DNA from: Ereboglobus luteus | Lineage (GTDB): Bacteria; Verrucomicrobiota; Verrucomicrobiia; Opitutales; Opitutaceae | Length of the DNA stretch: 64,000 nt | Reading direction: 5' to 3' | NCBI RefSeq assembly: GCF_003096195.1 | Contig: NZ_CP023004.1 | Location: 2,708,501 to 2,772,500, forward strand | The notes under the pieces: generated by a model | Database searches by the model: none | The model's input: only the letters and a program-made list of their open reading frames with translations | What the model was told of the DNA's origin: nothing | Made by a program: the position numbers and the translations under genes | Shown: piece by piece, positions 42,823 to 51,065 of the stretch | Layout of the letters: each line of letters opens with the position of its first letter | Numbering within the stretch: position 1 is the stretch's first letter

Positions 42823-43599
42823 ATGCCAGAAGCCTCCGAGAATTTGAGCGACGAGCTATTTGCGCTTCTGGGTGACACACGCGAAACCGCTGCGGTTACG
42901 CTTTTCCTACAACTGCTGCGCGAGTCGCCATGTCTGCGCAACTGGCTTGGCACCGCGTTCCTCGAACCGCGCACCCGTTCGCGCCTTGCCGCCTATCTGC
43001 GCGGCGAGGAACACCACGCTAGCCGGGGAAGTCATCTGCTCGCATGGTTCGCTCACACCAGCGATGCGCGTGAATCGTTCACGGCCACGCTCGCGTGTGA
43101 TCACAGGCCGGCGTCGGTTTCAACCTACGGCGGGCTCACTCGCGCGCAGGTTGTCCGGCTTGTTCGCCGTTATCAATCGGGCGGTGCAAGCGGCATCAAT
43201 CTGCTCCCGTTCCTGCTAATCCACGCATGGCGGCAGCTCCCAAACAACGCGCGCCCGAGCGCCGCGCTTCTGCTCATGGGTGGCATGGTCTTGCAGGAGC
43301 TATTTTCCGACAAACTCTCATCGCTGCAACTCATGCGACATTTCACGAAAGCGGTGGAGTTTTTCCACGGCCAACTACACGGCACCATCACCCGAATGCA
43401 CTTCGGCTACGTCAATTGGTGGAAGCTGTCCGTGCTTCACTACATGCTCAATCACCCCAAACCGTGTTACTGCACGAGGGATTTTTCCCAACACCTCGCC
43501 GCGCAGAAAATCAGCGTCGATCCAAAAGACCTGCGGCGCTTTTGCCAGAAACATGGGATTGTTCGGGATACGCGACCGGGGCGTCCTCGCTCTGGTTGA
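42823..43599 (+). CDS. Hypothetical protein of the conjugative element
   Basis: 258 residues from MPEASENLSDELFALLGDTR. Helical and basic, cytoplasmic. TYGGLTRAQVVRLVRRYQSGG may be a helix-turn-helix and the end (HLAAQKISVDPKDLRRFCQKHGIVRDTRPGRPRSG, quoted here in parts: KISVDPKDLRRFCQKHG, RDTRPGRPR) resembles a basic DNA-binding tail. LPFLLIHAWRQLPNNARPSA and FHGQLHGTITRMHFGY fill the middle. Not recognised as a known family; a replication or partition function is possible but unsupported. Confidence 0.6.
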   Translation: MPEASENLSDELFALLGDTRETAAVTLFLQLLRESPCLRNWLGTAFLEPRTRSRLAAYLRGEEHHASRGSHLLAWFAHTSDARESFTATLACDHRPASVSTYGGLTRAQVVRLVRRYQSGGASGINLLPFLLIHAWRQLPNNARPSAALLLMGGMVLQELFSDKLSSLQLMRHFTKAVEFFHGQLHGTITRMHFGYVNWWKLSVLHYMLNHPKPCYCTRDFSQHLAAQKISVDPKDLRRFCQKHGIVRDTRPGRPRSG

Positions 43600-43641
43600 A
43601 TAATATCGCATCGATAAACCGGGCGAATCCACCGGGTATTT

Positions 43642-44199
43642 TTAGCTGGTAACGCCTTCGGACGTGTTCTCAAACAAAGGCCGGAGTTGCGCGTAAAGGG
43701 GCGCGAGGTCGCGGATGCAATTCACTGCGACGTGCGCAGTGCGCCGTCTGTTTTGCTGCCGCAAGAAGCGGATCAATTTGCCGGCGAGCAGGACGTGCGC
43801 CGGTGGTTTTGGAAGTGCCGGCTTGCCGTCAAGCGCGCGGTGCTTCGGCTCGGTGGCGATGCCGAGTCGCGCGTAGGCCTGCCGCAAACTGAGTCCTTGC
43901 AAAAGCGCGGGATCGGCGGCTTCGCGGGCGAGTCGCATGTAACGGTGCGCCGTGCTCATCGAGCCTGTAAAGAAGTGTTTCAGCCAAGGAATCCACGCAC
44001 CGTGTCCCGCCGAGTGGCGCACGCGCTTTTTTTCCTCGTTGAGCAACCGACCCGCGCGCCATGCGGCGGCAAGAGCCCCGTCAAGCGAATGACGGGACTC
44101 TGCTGTGAGACGTTGCGCCTCCGCGTGCAGGCGATTGATTTCTTTCGCTGCGGATGTCGCAGAAGCGGCGACGAGGGAAGGCATCGGTGATGTGCTCAT
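43642..44199 (-). CDS. DUF3102-like plasmid protein
   Basis: 185 residues. INRLHAEAQRLTAESRHSLD, AWRAGRLLNEEKKRVRHSAGHG and HFFTGSMSTAHRYMRLARE match the DUF3102 layout found in plasmid and ICE proteins, often considered DNA-binding; the function is not established. The C-terminal part (ALPKPPAHVLLAGKLIRFLRQ) is basic. The gene is second after the small gene upstream (ATGA overlap). Orientation is opposite to the T4SS operon, converging with the preceding hypothetical gene. Confidence 0.72.
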   Translation of the reverse strand: MSTSPMPSLVAASATSAAKEINRLHAEAQRLTAESRHSLDGALAAAWRAGRLLNEEKKRVRHSAGHGAWIPWLKHFFTGSMSTAHRYMRLAREAADPALLQGLSLRQAYARLGIATEPKHRALDGKPALPKPPAHVLLAGKLIRFLRQQNRRRTAHVAVNCIRDLAPLYAQLRPLFENTSEGVTS

Positions 44200-44528
44200 G
44201 ACTGCATCCCCGTGTTTTCGCGGAAGTCATTCGCGAGTTTGTGGACGCTTTGCGGTGTGCATCCGGCGAGCTCGCCGATTTGCTCGAACGTGAGTCCGCC
44301 AATCAAATCGGGGCGTATGCAATAGAGCGCCACTGTGGCGCGCAGTCCGCGACTTTCCAGTGTCGGCGCGTCGGACATCCAGAGTAACAGATGCGTTATG
44401 ACTTCCAGCCCAAGCGCACGACCCTCGGCGCGCGGGTCAACGGGACCGGCGAAGAAGGCATCGACTTCGGGTGTGGCGGATGCGGTTTTATTGGAGCCGG
44501 GCTTATTGTGTTTTGTATTTGTTTTCAT
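44196..44528 (-). CDS. Small hypothetical protein with HTH-like C-terminus
   Basis: 110 residues. The C-terminal part GGLTFEQIGELAGCTPQSVHKLANDFREN reads as a sigma-70-region-4-like helix-turn-helix (in parts: LTFEQIGELAGCTPQSVHK). The N-terminal 30 residues are Lys/Thr/Asn-rich and likely disordered. It is translationally coupled to the DUF3102-like gene. Probably a small DNA-binding regulator of the element; no target is known. Confidence 0.65.
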   Translation of the reverse strand: MKTNTKHNKPGSNKTASATPEVDAFFAGPVDPRAEGRALGLEVITHLLLWMSDAPTLESRGLRATVALYCIRPDLIGGLTFEQIGELAGCTPQSVHKLANDFRENTGMQS

Positions 44529-44635
44529 GATATGCGGTTTGGTTCGCCGCGCATCATGCTCTCGTTTTCCAAATCAAAATAGCGGACGGCGTGTGGGGTG
44601 ATTTGTCCGCATTTCCAGCCGTGTTTTGTAGCTAC

Positions 44636-44659
44636 AAAAAAGGCCGCAAATGCGGCCTT
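44636..44659 (-). terminator. Intrinsic terminator downstream of the excisionase-like gene
   Basis: AAGGCCGCA (44640-44648) and TGCGGCCTT (44651-44659) form a perfect stem; on the minus strand it is followed by a run of T. It lies 40-60 nt past the stop of the excisionase-like gene and ends that minus-strand unit. The flanking 44529-44698 has no gene. Confidence 0.8.
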
Positions 44660-44698
44660 GTGAAAATAATCACAGTGTGACGAATATCGTCCTGCGAG

Positions 44699-44962
44699 TC
44701 AGGCGCGGGCTGGAACTTTCAGCCTGGTGCGGATGTGCATGATGACTTCATCGAGGTCGTAGTAAACAAAGTGGCCGACCTTGTGATAGGGAATGCGGCG
44801 CAGTTTTGTCCACTCGCGCAAGGTGCGGATGGAAGGCTCGCGCCCGACGGGGAAAATCCCGCTCAGGCGCAGGCCGGTGATGTCGGTCATCGGGTTGGTG
44901 ATCGTGCAAGGCGTGGTGTGTGTTGTGTTCGGTTGCATGGGTGTGTTTGTGAGTGCTTCCAT
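44699..44962 (-). CDS. Excisionase-like helix-turn-helix protein
   Basis: 87 residues (shorter starts exist at internal Met codons, for example MTDITGLRLSGIFPVG). The core SIRTLREWTKLRRIPYHKVG, then HFVYYDLDEVIMHI, is the winged-helix pattern of Xis/MerR-like 'helix-turn-helix 17' proteins. Such proteins bend att-site DNA and steer the tyrosine recombinase towards excision. The gene lies 42 nt downstream of the recombinase gene on the same strand, as expected for an int-xis pair. Assignment to excision is by fold and position. Confidence 0.75.
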   Translation of the reverse strand: MEALTNTPMQPNTTHTTPCTITNPMTDITGLRLSGIFPVGREPSIRTLREWTKLRRIPYHKVGHFVYYDLDEVIMHIRTRLKVPARA

Positions 44963-45004
44963 GCCCTTGCTTGCGCATCAACTTGTTGACAAATGCGGCC
45001 ACGA

Positions 45005-46288
45005 TCAGGCGGCGGCGGGCAGTGTCTCGGCTCCGGGCCTGCTCGCAGGGACAACGGCTATTGGGGCGATGGCGGCGTTGGTTTCCGCCCGCAGTTTGCC
45101 GCGCAGTGCTGGCATGATATTGAAGAAGGCTTCGGCCTCCTGCGGCGTGGTCACGTTCAAGTAATGACGGCGGATGATGCGCTCGGAGTTGCCCGCCTGC
45201 AACGCCGTGTCGCCCATCGAACGGAACTTCGCAACGTGCATTGAAATGAACGTGTGCCGCATCACGTCGTGCGAGAGCCCGAATTGCTTTGCAATGGCGG
45301 CGCGGGATTTTGCGAGCGATTTGTGGAGGATGGGGAACTTGTCGAGCGGGTAGGCTTTGAGCCACGCGGCGAGATTGGGCTGGATGTCGATGTTGCGCTT
45401 CATGTCCACTTTGGAAACGTCCGGCTCGATGTGAATGGTGCGCGTGTCGAGGCGCACGTCCTTCGCGGGCAGGCGGGAGATTTCCCCGTCCTGCACGCTC
45501 GGGCGTATGCCGGCGAACAGGCAGAGCGCGTAATAAGGCACGAACGCGCCGTCGTGGAGGGTTTCGACGTGGGCCATCAGCTCGGCGGCCTTCTGTGCGC
45601 TGAGCGTCGGCGCCGAACCGCGACTGTGTTCGAGCTTGTGGCGGCTGATTTTCGCGAGCGGATTTTTGGCCAGCCATTCCTTGGTGACGACGGCGAACCG
45701 GAAAAAGGTGAACAAGTGGCCGTAGCGCAGATTGACCGTCTTGCGCGCGGGATGGATTTGTGGGCGCGCGAGATTGCCTCGATTGAGGTAAGGCCTGAGC
45801 AAATCGGTAGTGAGATCGGCCAGGTTTTGCGTCGGGAACCAGCGCTGAAGCTCGGCGAACTCACTTTCGATTGTTTTGAGCTGGCGTTTGCCGATGACGT
45901 TTCGCTTCTCGTCGTCGCGGCGGATTTCGAGGTAGGCCTTCACCGCGTCGGCGAGGCTGATTTGCGAGGCCGGCTCCTTGTAGTGCGTCAGGCCGTGGTC
46001 GGCGTAAAAGGCCAGCGTGCGCGGCTTGCAGGCGAATTTTTGGAAGAGGATTTCGGCCTCGCGCACCTGCTCCTCGGAAAGGCTGGTGGTGACAGGGCGC
46101 AGGCTTGATTGGGTCTGCATGAGTTTCAAGTCGAGCGCGCCGCGTTCGACGAAGGCGTCCTGCTTGTTCTTGAAGTTTTTGCGGACACGGAGGCCGTGGA
46201 GCCAGCCGCTGACGCGCCACGAAGTGACGCCATTGCGATTCTTAAACGGTTTGACGGTGAAGTTTGATGCGGTATGCGTTTTCATCAT
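45005..46288 (-). CDS. Tyrosine recombinase (integrase) of the conjugative element
   Basis: 427 residues from ATG 46286-46288; the frame is open to a TTG at 46312 but the two adjacent ATGs are more likely. Residues ~15-60 resemble an arm-binding/AP2-like domain, ~110-200 the SAM-like core-binding domain, and ~225-395 the catalytic domain. Catalytic residues: R262 in FAGIRPS, lysines in the beta-hairpin after HIEPD, H340 and R344 in LSHDVMRHTF, and the nucleophile Y376 in IRRHYLNV. The usual second His/Trp position reads N367 (AGNSER). It sits at the right end of the element, ~65 bp from the end of ahcY, and would integrate and excise the element. Confidence 0.9.
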   Translation of the reverse strand: MMKTHTASNFTVKPFKNRNGVTSWRVSGWLHGLRVRKNFKNKQDAFVERGALDLKLMQTQSSLRPVTTSLSEEQVREAEILFQKFACKPRTLAFYADHGLTHYKEPASQISLADAVKAYLEIRRDDEKRNVIGKRQLKTIESEFAELQRWFPTQNLADLTTDLLRPYLNRGNLARPQIHPARKTVNLRYGHLFTFFRFAVVTKEWLAKNPLAKISRHKLEHSRGSAPTLSAQKAAELMAHVETLHDGAFVPYYALCLFAGIRPSVQDGEISRLPAKDVRLDTRTIHIEPDVSKVDMKRNIDIQPNLAAWLKAYPLDKFPILHKSLAKSRAAIAKQFGLSHDVMRHTFISMHVAKFRSMGDTALQAGNSERIIRRHYLNVTTPQEAEAFFNIMPALRGKLRAETNAAIAPIAVVPASRPGAETLPAAA

Positions 46289-46305
46289 TATGGTTGCCGC
46301 ATCAA

Positions 46306-46337
46306 CTGGCAACCTGACCGCAAACCGTCCTCTTTCC
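46306..46337. other. Candidate right attachment or recombinase-binding site
   Basis: CTGGCAACC (46306-46314) and CTCTTTCC (46330-46337), words that also occur together at 4462-4483. A further GGTTGCC at 46292-46298 forms an inverted pair with the first word. The element would then span ~41.9 kb. Short matches only. Confidence 0.25.
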
Positions 46338-46341
46338 CTCT

Positions 46342-46378
46342 AGGGGTCGCCGGCAGGATGCCCGCGCTCCCAGGGGTC
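46342..46378. repeat. REP-like arm flanked by a 7-bp direct repeat
   Basis: AGGGGTC at 46342-46348 and 46372-46378 flanks a segment containing GGCAGGATGCCCGCG, the same core as the inverted repeat at 4255-4340. The second AGGGGTC covers the ahcY stop codon. The flanking duplication looks like a target-site duplication; the partly paired segment may also serve as the ahcY terminator. Confidence 0.5.
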
Positions 46379-47809
46379 AATACCGGTAGTGCTCCGGTTT
46401 GTAGGGGCCGTTCACCGGGACGCCGAGGTAGGCGGATTGTTGCTTGGTGAGCTTGGTGAGCTTGACGCCGATTTTTTCCAGGTGCAGGCGCGCGACTTCC
46501 TCGTCGAGGCGCTTGGGCAGGCGATACACTCCGACTTCGTAACGGTCGCGGTTTTGCCAGAGGTCGATTTGCGCGAGCGTCTGGTTTGTGAAGCTGTTTG
46601 ACATCACGAAGCTCGGGTGGCCGGTCGCGCAGCCGAGGTTCACGAGGCGGCCTTCGGCGAGGAGATAGATGCTGCGGCCGTTCGGGAATACAAACTGGTC
46701 GTATTGCGGCTTGATCGTGATGCGCTTCACGCCTTTCTCGGCGTAGAGGCGGCCGACTTGGATTTCGTTGTCGAAGTGGCCGATGTTGCAGACGATGGCC
46801 TGGTCTTTCATGCGCTTCATGTGCTCGAGCGTGATGACGTCGCAGTTGCCGGTGGTCGTCACGTAGATGTCGGCGCGGCCGAGGGTGCTTTCGATGGTGT
46901 TGACTTCGAATCCTTCCATCGCGGCTTGGAGGGCGTTGATGGGGTCGATTTCGGTGACGATGACGCGCGCGCCGAAACCGCGCAGGGAGTGGGCGGAGCC
47001 TTTGCCGACGTCGCCGTAGCCGCACACGCAGGCGACTTTGCCGGCGATCATGACGTCGGTGGCGCGCTTGAGTCCGTCGGCGAGGGATTCGCGGCAGCCG
47101 TAGAGGTTGTCGAACTTGGACTTGGTCACCGAGTCGTTGACGTTGATGGCGGGGACGCGGAGCGTTTTCGCGTCGAGCATTGGTAGAGGCGGTGCACGCC
47201 GGTGGTGGTTTCCTCGGAGACGCCGCGCCATTCGGCGGCGATGGGACGCCAGAAATTTTTGTTCGTTTTGCGGACGCGCTTGAGGAGGTTTTTGATGACT
47301 TGCTCCTCGGGCGAGGCGGAGGGCGTGTTGACCCAGTCGGAGCCTTCCTCGAGTTCGCAGCCTTTGTGGATGAGGAGGGTGGCGTCGCCGCCGTCATCGA
47401 CGATGAGTTGCGGGCCCTTGCCGCCGGGGAAGGTGATGGCGCGCAGGGTGCAGTCCCAGTATTCCTCAAGGGTTTCGCCTTTCCATGCGAAGACGGGCAC
47501 GCCGGTTTTCGCGATGGCGGCGGCGGCGTGGTCTTGCGTCGAGAAGATGTTGCACGAGGCCCAGCGGACGCTGGCACCGAGGTGCTTGAGCGTTTCAATG
47601 AGCACGGCCGTCTGGATCGTCATGTGGAGCGATCCCATGATGCGCACGCCGGCGAGCGGCTTTTTAGCGGACGCGCCGTATTTTTTGCGGATGGCCATGA
47701 GGCCGGGCATTTCGTGCTCGGCGACGGAGATTTCCTTGCGGCCCCAGGGGGCGAGCGTGATGTCGCGGACGTGATAGTTGGGCGCGATGGAGAAGGTGGG
47801 TTTGGACAT
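46377..47809 (-). pseudogene. ahcY: Adenosylhomocysteinase, frameshifted in this sequence
   Basis: Converts S-adenosylhomocysteine to homocysteine and adenosine, keeping methylation running. The first part (from ATG 47809, [20 protein letters not shown]) has [33 protein letters not shown] and EYWDCTLRA. After [10 protein letters not shown] (~47183) it leaves frame; the sequence continues in another frame as [20 protein letters not shown], then the NAD-binding [10 protein letters not shown] and the C-terminal KPEHYRY. One extra A in CCAATGC would give the conserved LYQM. A broken ahcY next to an intact metK is biologically unlikely, so an assembly or base-calling error is the best reading. Upstream of the gene I see no riboswitch-like structure. 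Expected length ~476 residues, normal for the longer bacterial type. Confidence 0.9.
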
Positions 47810-47909
47810 GATTTTTATTTTGAATTTTCGATTTCGGATTTTGGATTGGGAGTCACCGCTCCGGAGGATTTCCGGATGACGTTTGAGCAACTCCAAATCC
47901 AAAACTCAC

Positions 47910-49082
47910 TTATTTGACGGCGGCGCGGAGGGCGGCGGTTTTGTTGGTTTGCTCCCACGGGAGGCCGGCTTTGCCGAAGTGGCCGTAGTTGGTTGTCTCG
48001 CGGTAGATCGGGCGCAGGAGGTTGAGTTGCTTGATGATGTCGGCGGGTTTGAAGCTGAAGACTTTTTGGACGGCGCGGGCGATTTTTTCGTCCTCGACTT
48101 TGCCGGTGCCGAAGGTGTCAACAAACACGCTGACCGGGTGCGGGTAGCCGATGGCGTAGGCGAGTTGGAGCTCGGCGTATTTGGCGAGGCCGGCGGCGAC
48201 TATGTTTTTGGCGGCCCAGCGCGCCATGTAGGCGGCGGAGCGGTCAACTTTCGACGGATCCTTGCCGGAGAAGGCGCCGCCGCCGTGGCGGCCCCAGCCG
48301 CCGTAGGAATCGACGATGATTTTGCGTCCGGTGAGTCCGGAGTCGCCCTGCGGGCCGCCGACGACGAAGCGGCCCGTGGGGTTGATGAGATACTGTGTGT
48401 TGCCGTTGAGGAGGTCGGCGGGGATGACTTTGCGGATGACGTTGTCGATGAGGGCGGACTCGATTTGCGCATGCTCGACGTCGGCGGTGTGCTGCGTGGA
48501 GATGACGACGTTGACGACTTCGATGGGGCGGTCGTTTTCGTAGCGGATGGAAACTTGCGATTTGGCGTCGGGACGGAGCCAGGCCCATTTCTTGCCGCCG
48601 GATTTGCGGATTTTTGTGAGTTCGCGTCCGAGGCGGTGGGCGAGCATGATGGGGAGCGGCATGAGCTCGGGCGTTTCGTCGCACGCGTAGCCGAACATGA
48701 GCCCCTGGTCGCCGGCGCCTTGCTCGGCGGTTTTCTTGCCCTTGGCTTTGCGTTTGTCGACGCCCTGGGCGATGTCGGGCGACTGGCTGGTGAGGTAGTT
48801 GTTGATGAAAACAGTGTCGGCGTGGAAGACGTCGTCGTTGTTTGTGTAACCGATTTCGCGGATGGCGTCGCGGACGATGGTTTCGTAGTTGAGCCTGGCC
48901 TTGGTGGTGATCTCGCCGGCGAGGATGACGACGTTGGACTTGACCATGGTTTCGCAGGCGACGCGGGAGGTTTTGTCCTGGGCGAGACAGGCGTCGAGGA
49001 CGCTGTCGGAAATATAGTCGGCGACTTTGTCGGGGTGGCCCTCGCCAACGGACTCGGAGGAGAATACGAATGTTTTTGCCAT
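47910..49082 (-). CDS. metK: S-adenosylmethionine synthetase
   Basis: Makes S-adenosylmethionine from methionine and ATP. 390 residues from [20 protein letters not shown], the conserved N-terminus (the frame runs further upstream, but this motif fixes the start). [18 protein letters not shown] is the ATP-binding signature, and [19 protein letters not shown] is the P-loop-like signature. Catalytic His in GHPDK and the lysines in GKDPSK are present. It precedes ahcY on the same strand by 100 nt, so the two likely form a SAM-cycle operon. No SAM riboswitch was recognised in the 200 nt upstream. Confidence 0.97.
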   Translation of the reverse strand: MAKTFVFSSESVGEGHPDKVADYISDSVLDACLAQDKTSRVACETMVKSNVVILAGEITTKARLNYETIVRDAIREIGYTNNDDVFHADTVFINNYLTSQSPDIAQGVDKRKAKGKKTAEQGAGDQGLMFGYACDETPELMPLPIMLAHRLGRELTKIRKSGGKKWAWLRPDAKSQVSIRYENDRPIEVVNVVISTQHTADVEHAQIESALIDNVIRKVIPADLLNGNTQYLINPTGRFVVGGPQGDSGLTGRKIIVDSYGGWGRHGGGAFSGKDPSKVDRSAAYMARWAAKNIVAAGLAKYAELQLAYAIGYPHPVSVFVDTFGTGKVEDEKIARAVQKVFSFKPADIIKQLNLLRPIYRETTNYGHFGKAGLPWEQTNKTAALRAAVK

Positions 49083-49299
49083 GATAAAAAGAAGGAAGGT
49101 TACCCGAAAGGGTGGGGCGTTTTCCGGGGAGCGCAAGGCAATAGCATCAACGTATGCGGATTTCGTGATGCGTTTTTGATGCTGAGGGGATGGCTGTTGA
49201 TTTTCCGCGATCCGCGCATCACGCGCGCATGAGTTTTCACGCTTCCATGCAATCCTGAATCCTGCCAACCTTGACCGCATCAACCCATCCCGTCCCCTT

Positions 49300-49833
49300 A
49301 TGAAAAAACTACTTCTCGCTTTTGTCGCCTGTGCGTCGTTCGTGTGCGCCCAAAATCTTCGTGCCTCGGATGCGCCGGTGTATCACGAAGCTCTCATCAA
49401 GAGCATTGGAAAAAATGCGGTTTCGGTCAGCGGCGACCTTGATCCCGCGACTTTAAAAACAAAAAAATACCTGTTTGTTTATTATTCCGCGCACTGGTGC
49501 CCTCCGTGCCGCAAGTTCACACCGAAGCTGGTTGAATTCTACAACAAGAACCATGCGAACGGGGATTTTGACCTGATCTTTGTGTCGTCCGACAAGGGCC
49601 AGCGCGAAATGAACGATTACATGAAGGGCGAGAAAATGCCATGGATCGGCCTGAAGCTGGACAGCAAACCTGCAAGGGCACTGAAGAAATTGCGCCGCGG
49701 CACGGGCATTCCCTGCCTCATTTTGATCGATGAAACCGGAAAGGTCATTTCACAGAGCTACGACGAAAATAACAAATACACCGGACCATACACGGCATTG
49801 AGGGCTTACGAAAAAATCAAAAAGGACAAATAA
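49300..49833 (+). CDS. Secreted thioredoxin-like (nucleoredoxin/TlpA-type) protein
   Basis: 177 residues: signal peptide [18 protein letters not shown], then a thioredoxin fold with the redox motif WCPPC in [20 protein letters not shown] (residues ~63-82) and the cis-Pro region [17 protein letters not shown]. The arrangement [15 protein letters not shown] is characteristic of the nucleoredoxin-like (thioredoxin_8) branch. It likely acts in the periplasm as a disulfide reductase or oxidase. Single gene, divergent from metK with ~217 nt between them. Confidence 0.88.
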   Translation: MKKLLLAFVACASFVCAQNLRASDAPVYHEALIKSIGKNAVSVSGDLDPATLKTKKYLFVYYSAHWCPPCRKFTPKLVEFYNKNHANGDFDLIFVSSDKGQREMNDYMKGEKMPWIGLKLDSKPARALKKLRRGTGIPCLILIDETGKVISQSYDENNKYTGPYTALRAYEKIKKDK

Positions 49834-49962
49834 CAAGGGGCGAGGGTATAAATGATTACCGGCGGTGCCGGGTGAAGACGTGATTTCGAATCCGACCATC
49901 GATTATATTTTCTGGGACAAAGTTTATACACCGTGAAGATGCCGTAGCTGGCCAAAGTTCTC

Positions 49963-50178
49963 ATGATAAAAGAATACACAAATGGAGAGATTACCATTGT
50001 CTGGCAGCCTGAAAAATGTGCGCATTCGGGCATTTGCGCCAAAACGCTGCCGGATGTTTACAAACCGCAGGAACGCCCGTGGATTAGGGCCGATAAGGCC
50101 ACGACCGCTGAGCTCAAGCATCAGATAGGATTGTGCCCATCCGGAGCCCTCTCATGGAGGGACAATACACATAAATAA
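49963..50178 (+). CDS. Small (4Fe-4S) mono-cluster ferredoxin-like protein
   Basis: 71 residues. CAHSGICAKTLPDVYKPQER, then RPWIRADKATTAELKHQI and GLCPSGALSW give three cysteines in the arrangement of the divergent mono-cluster Fer4_19 family (YjdI-like); the usual additional ligand position is filled by His/Ser-type residues here. The protein is soluble. It converges with ymdB (9 nt between stops). The role is electron transfer or an unknown binding function. Confidence 0.75.
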   Translation: MIKEYTNGEITIVWQPEKCAHSGICAKTLPDVYKPQERPWIRADKATTAELKHQIGLCPSGALSWRDNTHK

Positions 50179-50187
50179 AAAACGCGC

Positions 50188-50970
50188 TCACGGTTTCACC
50201 GTTATCAATTCGCACGACACCGCGCGTTTGGTCGCGGGGTCGAATGTCACCAGCGCGGCTGACATGCGCACATCACCTTCGGCCACTTCGAAGCGGCGCG
50301 GCATGCCGTCGAGGAAGCGTCCAAGCACCGGTTTCACTTCGCGGCCCAGCACCGACGCGTAGGGGCCGGTCATTCCCACGTCGCACATGAACGCGGTGCC
50401 GCCGGGCAGCACGCATGCGTCGGCGGTGGGGACGTGCGTGTGCGTGCCGAGCACGGCGATGGCGCGCCCGTCGAGATGCCAGCCCATCGCCTGTTTTTCG
50501 GATGTGGCCTCGGCATGGATTTCAACAAAGACACCGTCGGTTTTGTCCTCAAGCTCGCGCAGGACGCGTTCGGCGCCGAGGAACGGGCATTCGGCTTTCA
50601 TTCCGACGAACTGGCGGCCAAGCATCGTCGTCACGCCGAGGCGGAAGCCCCCGGCTTCGAGGATGACGTATTCGCGTCCGGGACACGCGGCGGGAAGGTT
50701 GGCGGGGCGGCAAATGCGGTCGAGCGCGCCGATGTCGTGTTCCCATCCTTTTTGATCCCACACATGGTCGCCGAGCGTGATGGCATCCACGCCCGAGGCG
50801 AGGAGTGTTTTGGCGATTGCGCCGGTGATGCCCGAGCCGGCGGCGGAGTTCTCGGCGTTGGCGACGACAAAGTCGATGGCGCGCTCGGCGCGCAGCGAGG
50901 CGAGTTTTTCAATCACAATTGCGCGCCCGGGTTTTCCGACGATGTCACCAATGAAGAGAAGTTTTAACAT
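50188..50970 (-). CDS. ymdB: YmdB-family metallophosphoesterase
   Basis: 260 residues from [16 protein letters not shown]; an upstream ATG at 50982 would add four residues. Motifs: GDIVG (metal ligand Asp), [15 protein letters not shown] (Asn/Glu ligands), [31 protein letters not shown] and [13 protein letters not shown] (His ligands). This is the TIGR00282 family; the Bacillus YmdB protein has 2',3'-cyclic nucleotide phosphodiesterase activity. Divergent from fhs across a long palindrome. Catalytic residues are complete. Confidence 0.92.
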   Translation of the reverse strand: MLKLLFIGDIVGKPGRAIVIEKLASLRAERAIDFVVANAENSAAGSGITGAIAKTLLASGVDAITLGDHVWDQKGWEHDIGALDRICRPANLPAACPGREYVILEAGGFRLGVTTMLGRQFVGMKAECPFLGAERVLRELEDKTDGVFVEIHAEATSEKQAMGWHLDGRAIAVLGTHTHVPTADACVLPGGTAFMCDVGMTGPYASVLGREVKPVLGRFLDGMPRRFEVAEGDVRMSAALVTFDPATKRAVSCELITVKP

Positions 50971-50989
50971 GGGGGAAAACATGCGTGAG

Positions 50990-51037
50990 AATCGGCGTAA
51001 ATCGATTCAAATCGATTTGAGTCGATTTACGCCGATT
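50990..51037. promoter_or_regulatory. 48-bp imperfect palindrome between ymdB and fhs
   Basis: 21-nt arms (50990-51010 and 51017-51037) with one mismatch around a central ATCGAT. The repeated word is TCGATTTACG and its inverse. It sits in the divergent promoter region, so it could be an operator; a dispersed palindromic repeat is an alternative. Confidence 0.6.
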
Positions 51038-51065
51038 CCCTCGCAAAATAACCAATATTTTACCC

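Noticed and set aside
47883-49232. Long plus-strand open frame opposite metK
   Set aside because: It is the shadow of a GC-rich real gene; metK motifs are unmistakable on the minus strand and the plus-strand product is Gly/Asp/Val-rich low-complexity sequence.
47810-49299. A SAM or SAH riboswitch upstream of metK or ahcY
   Set aside because: I looked at both leaders on the minus strand; only a short CCGGA hairpin is present before ahcY and no known riboswitch core could be matched.
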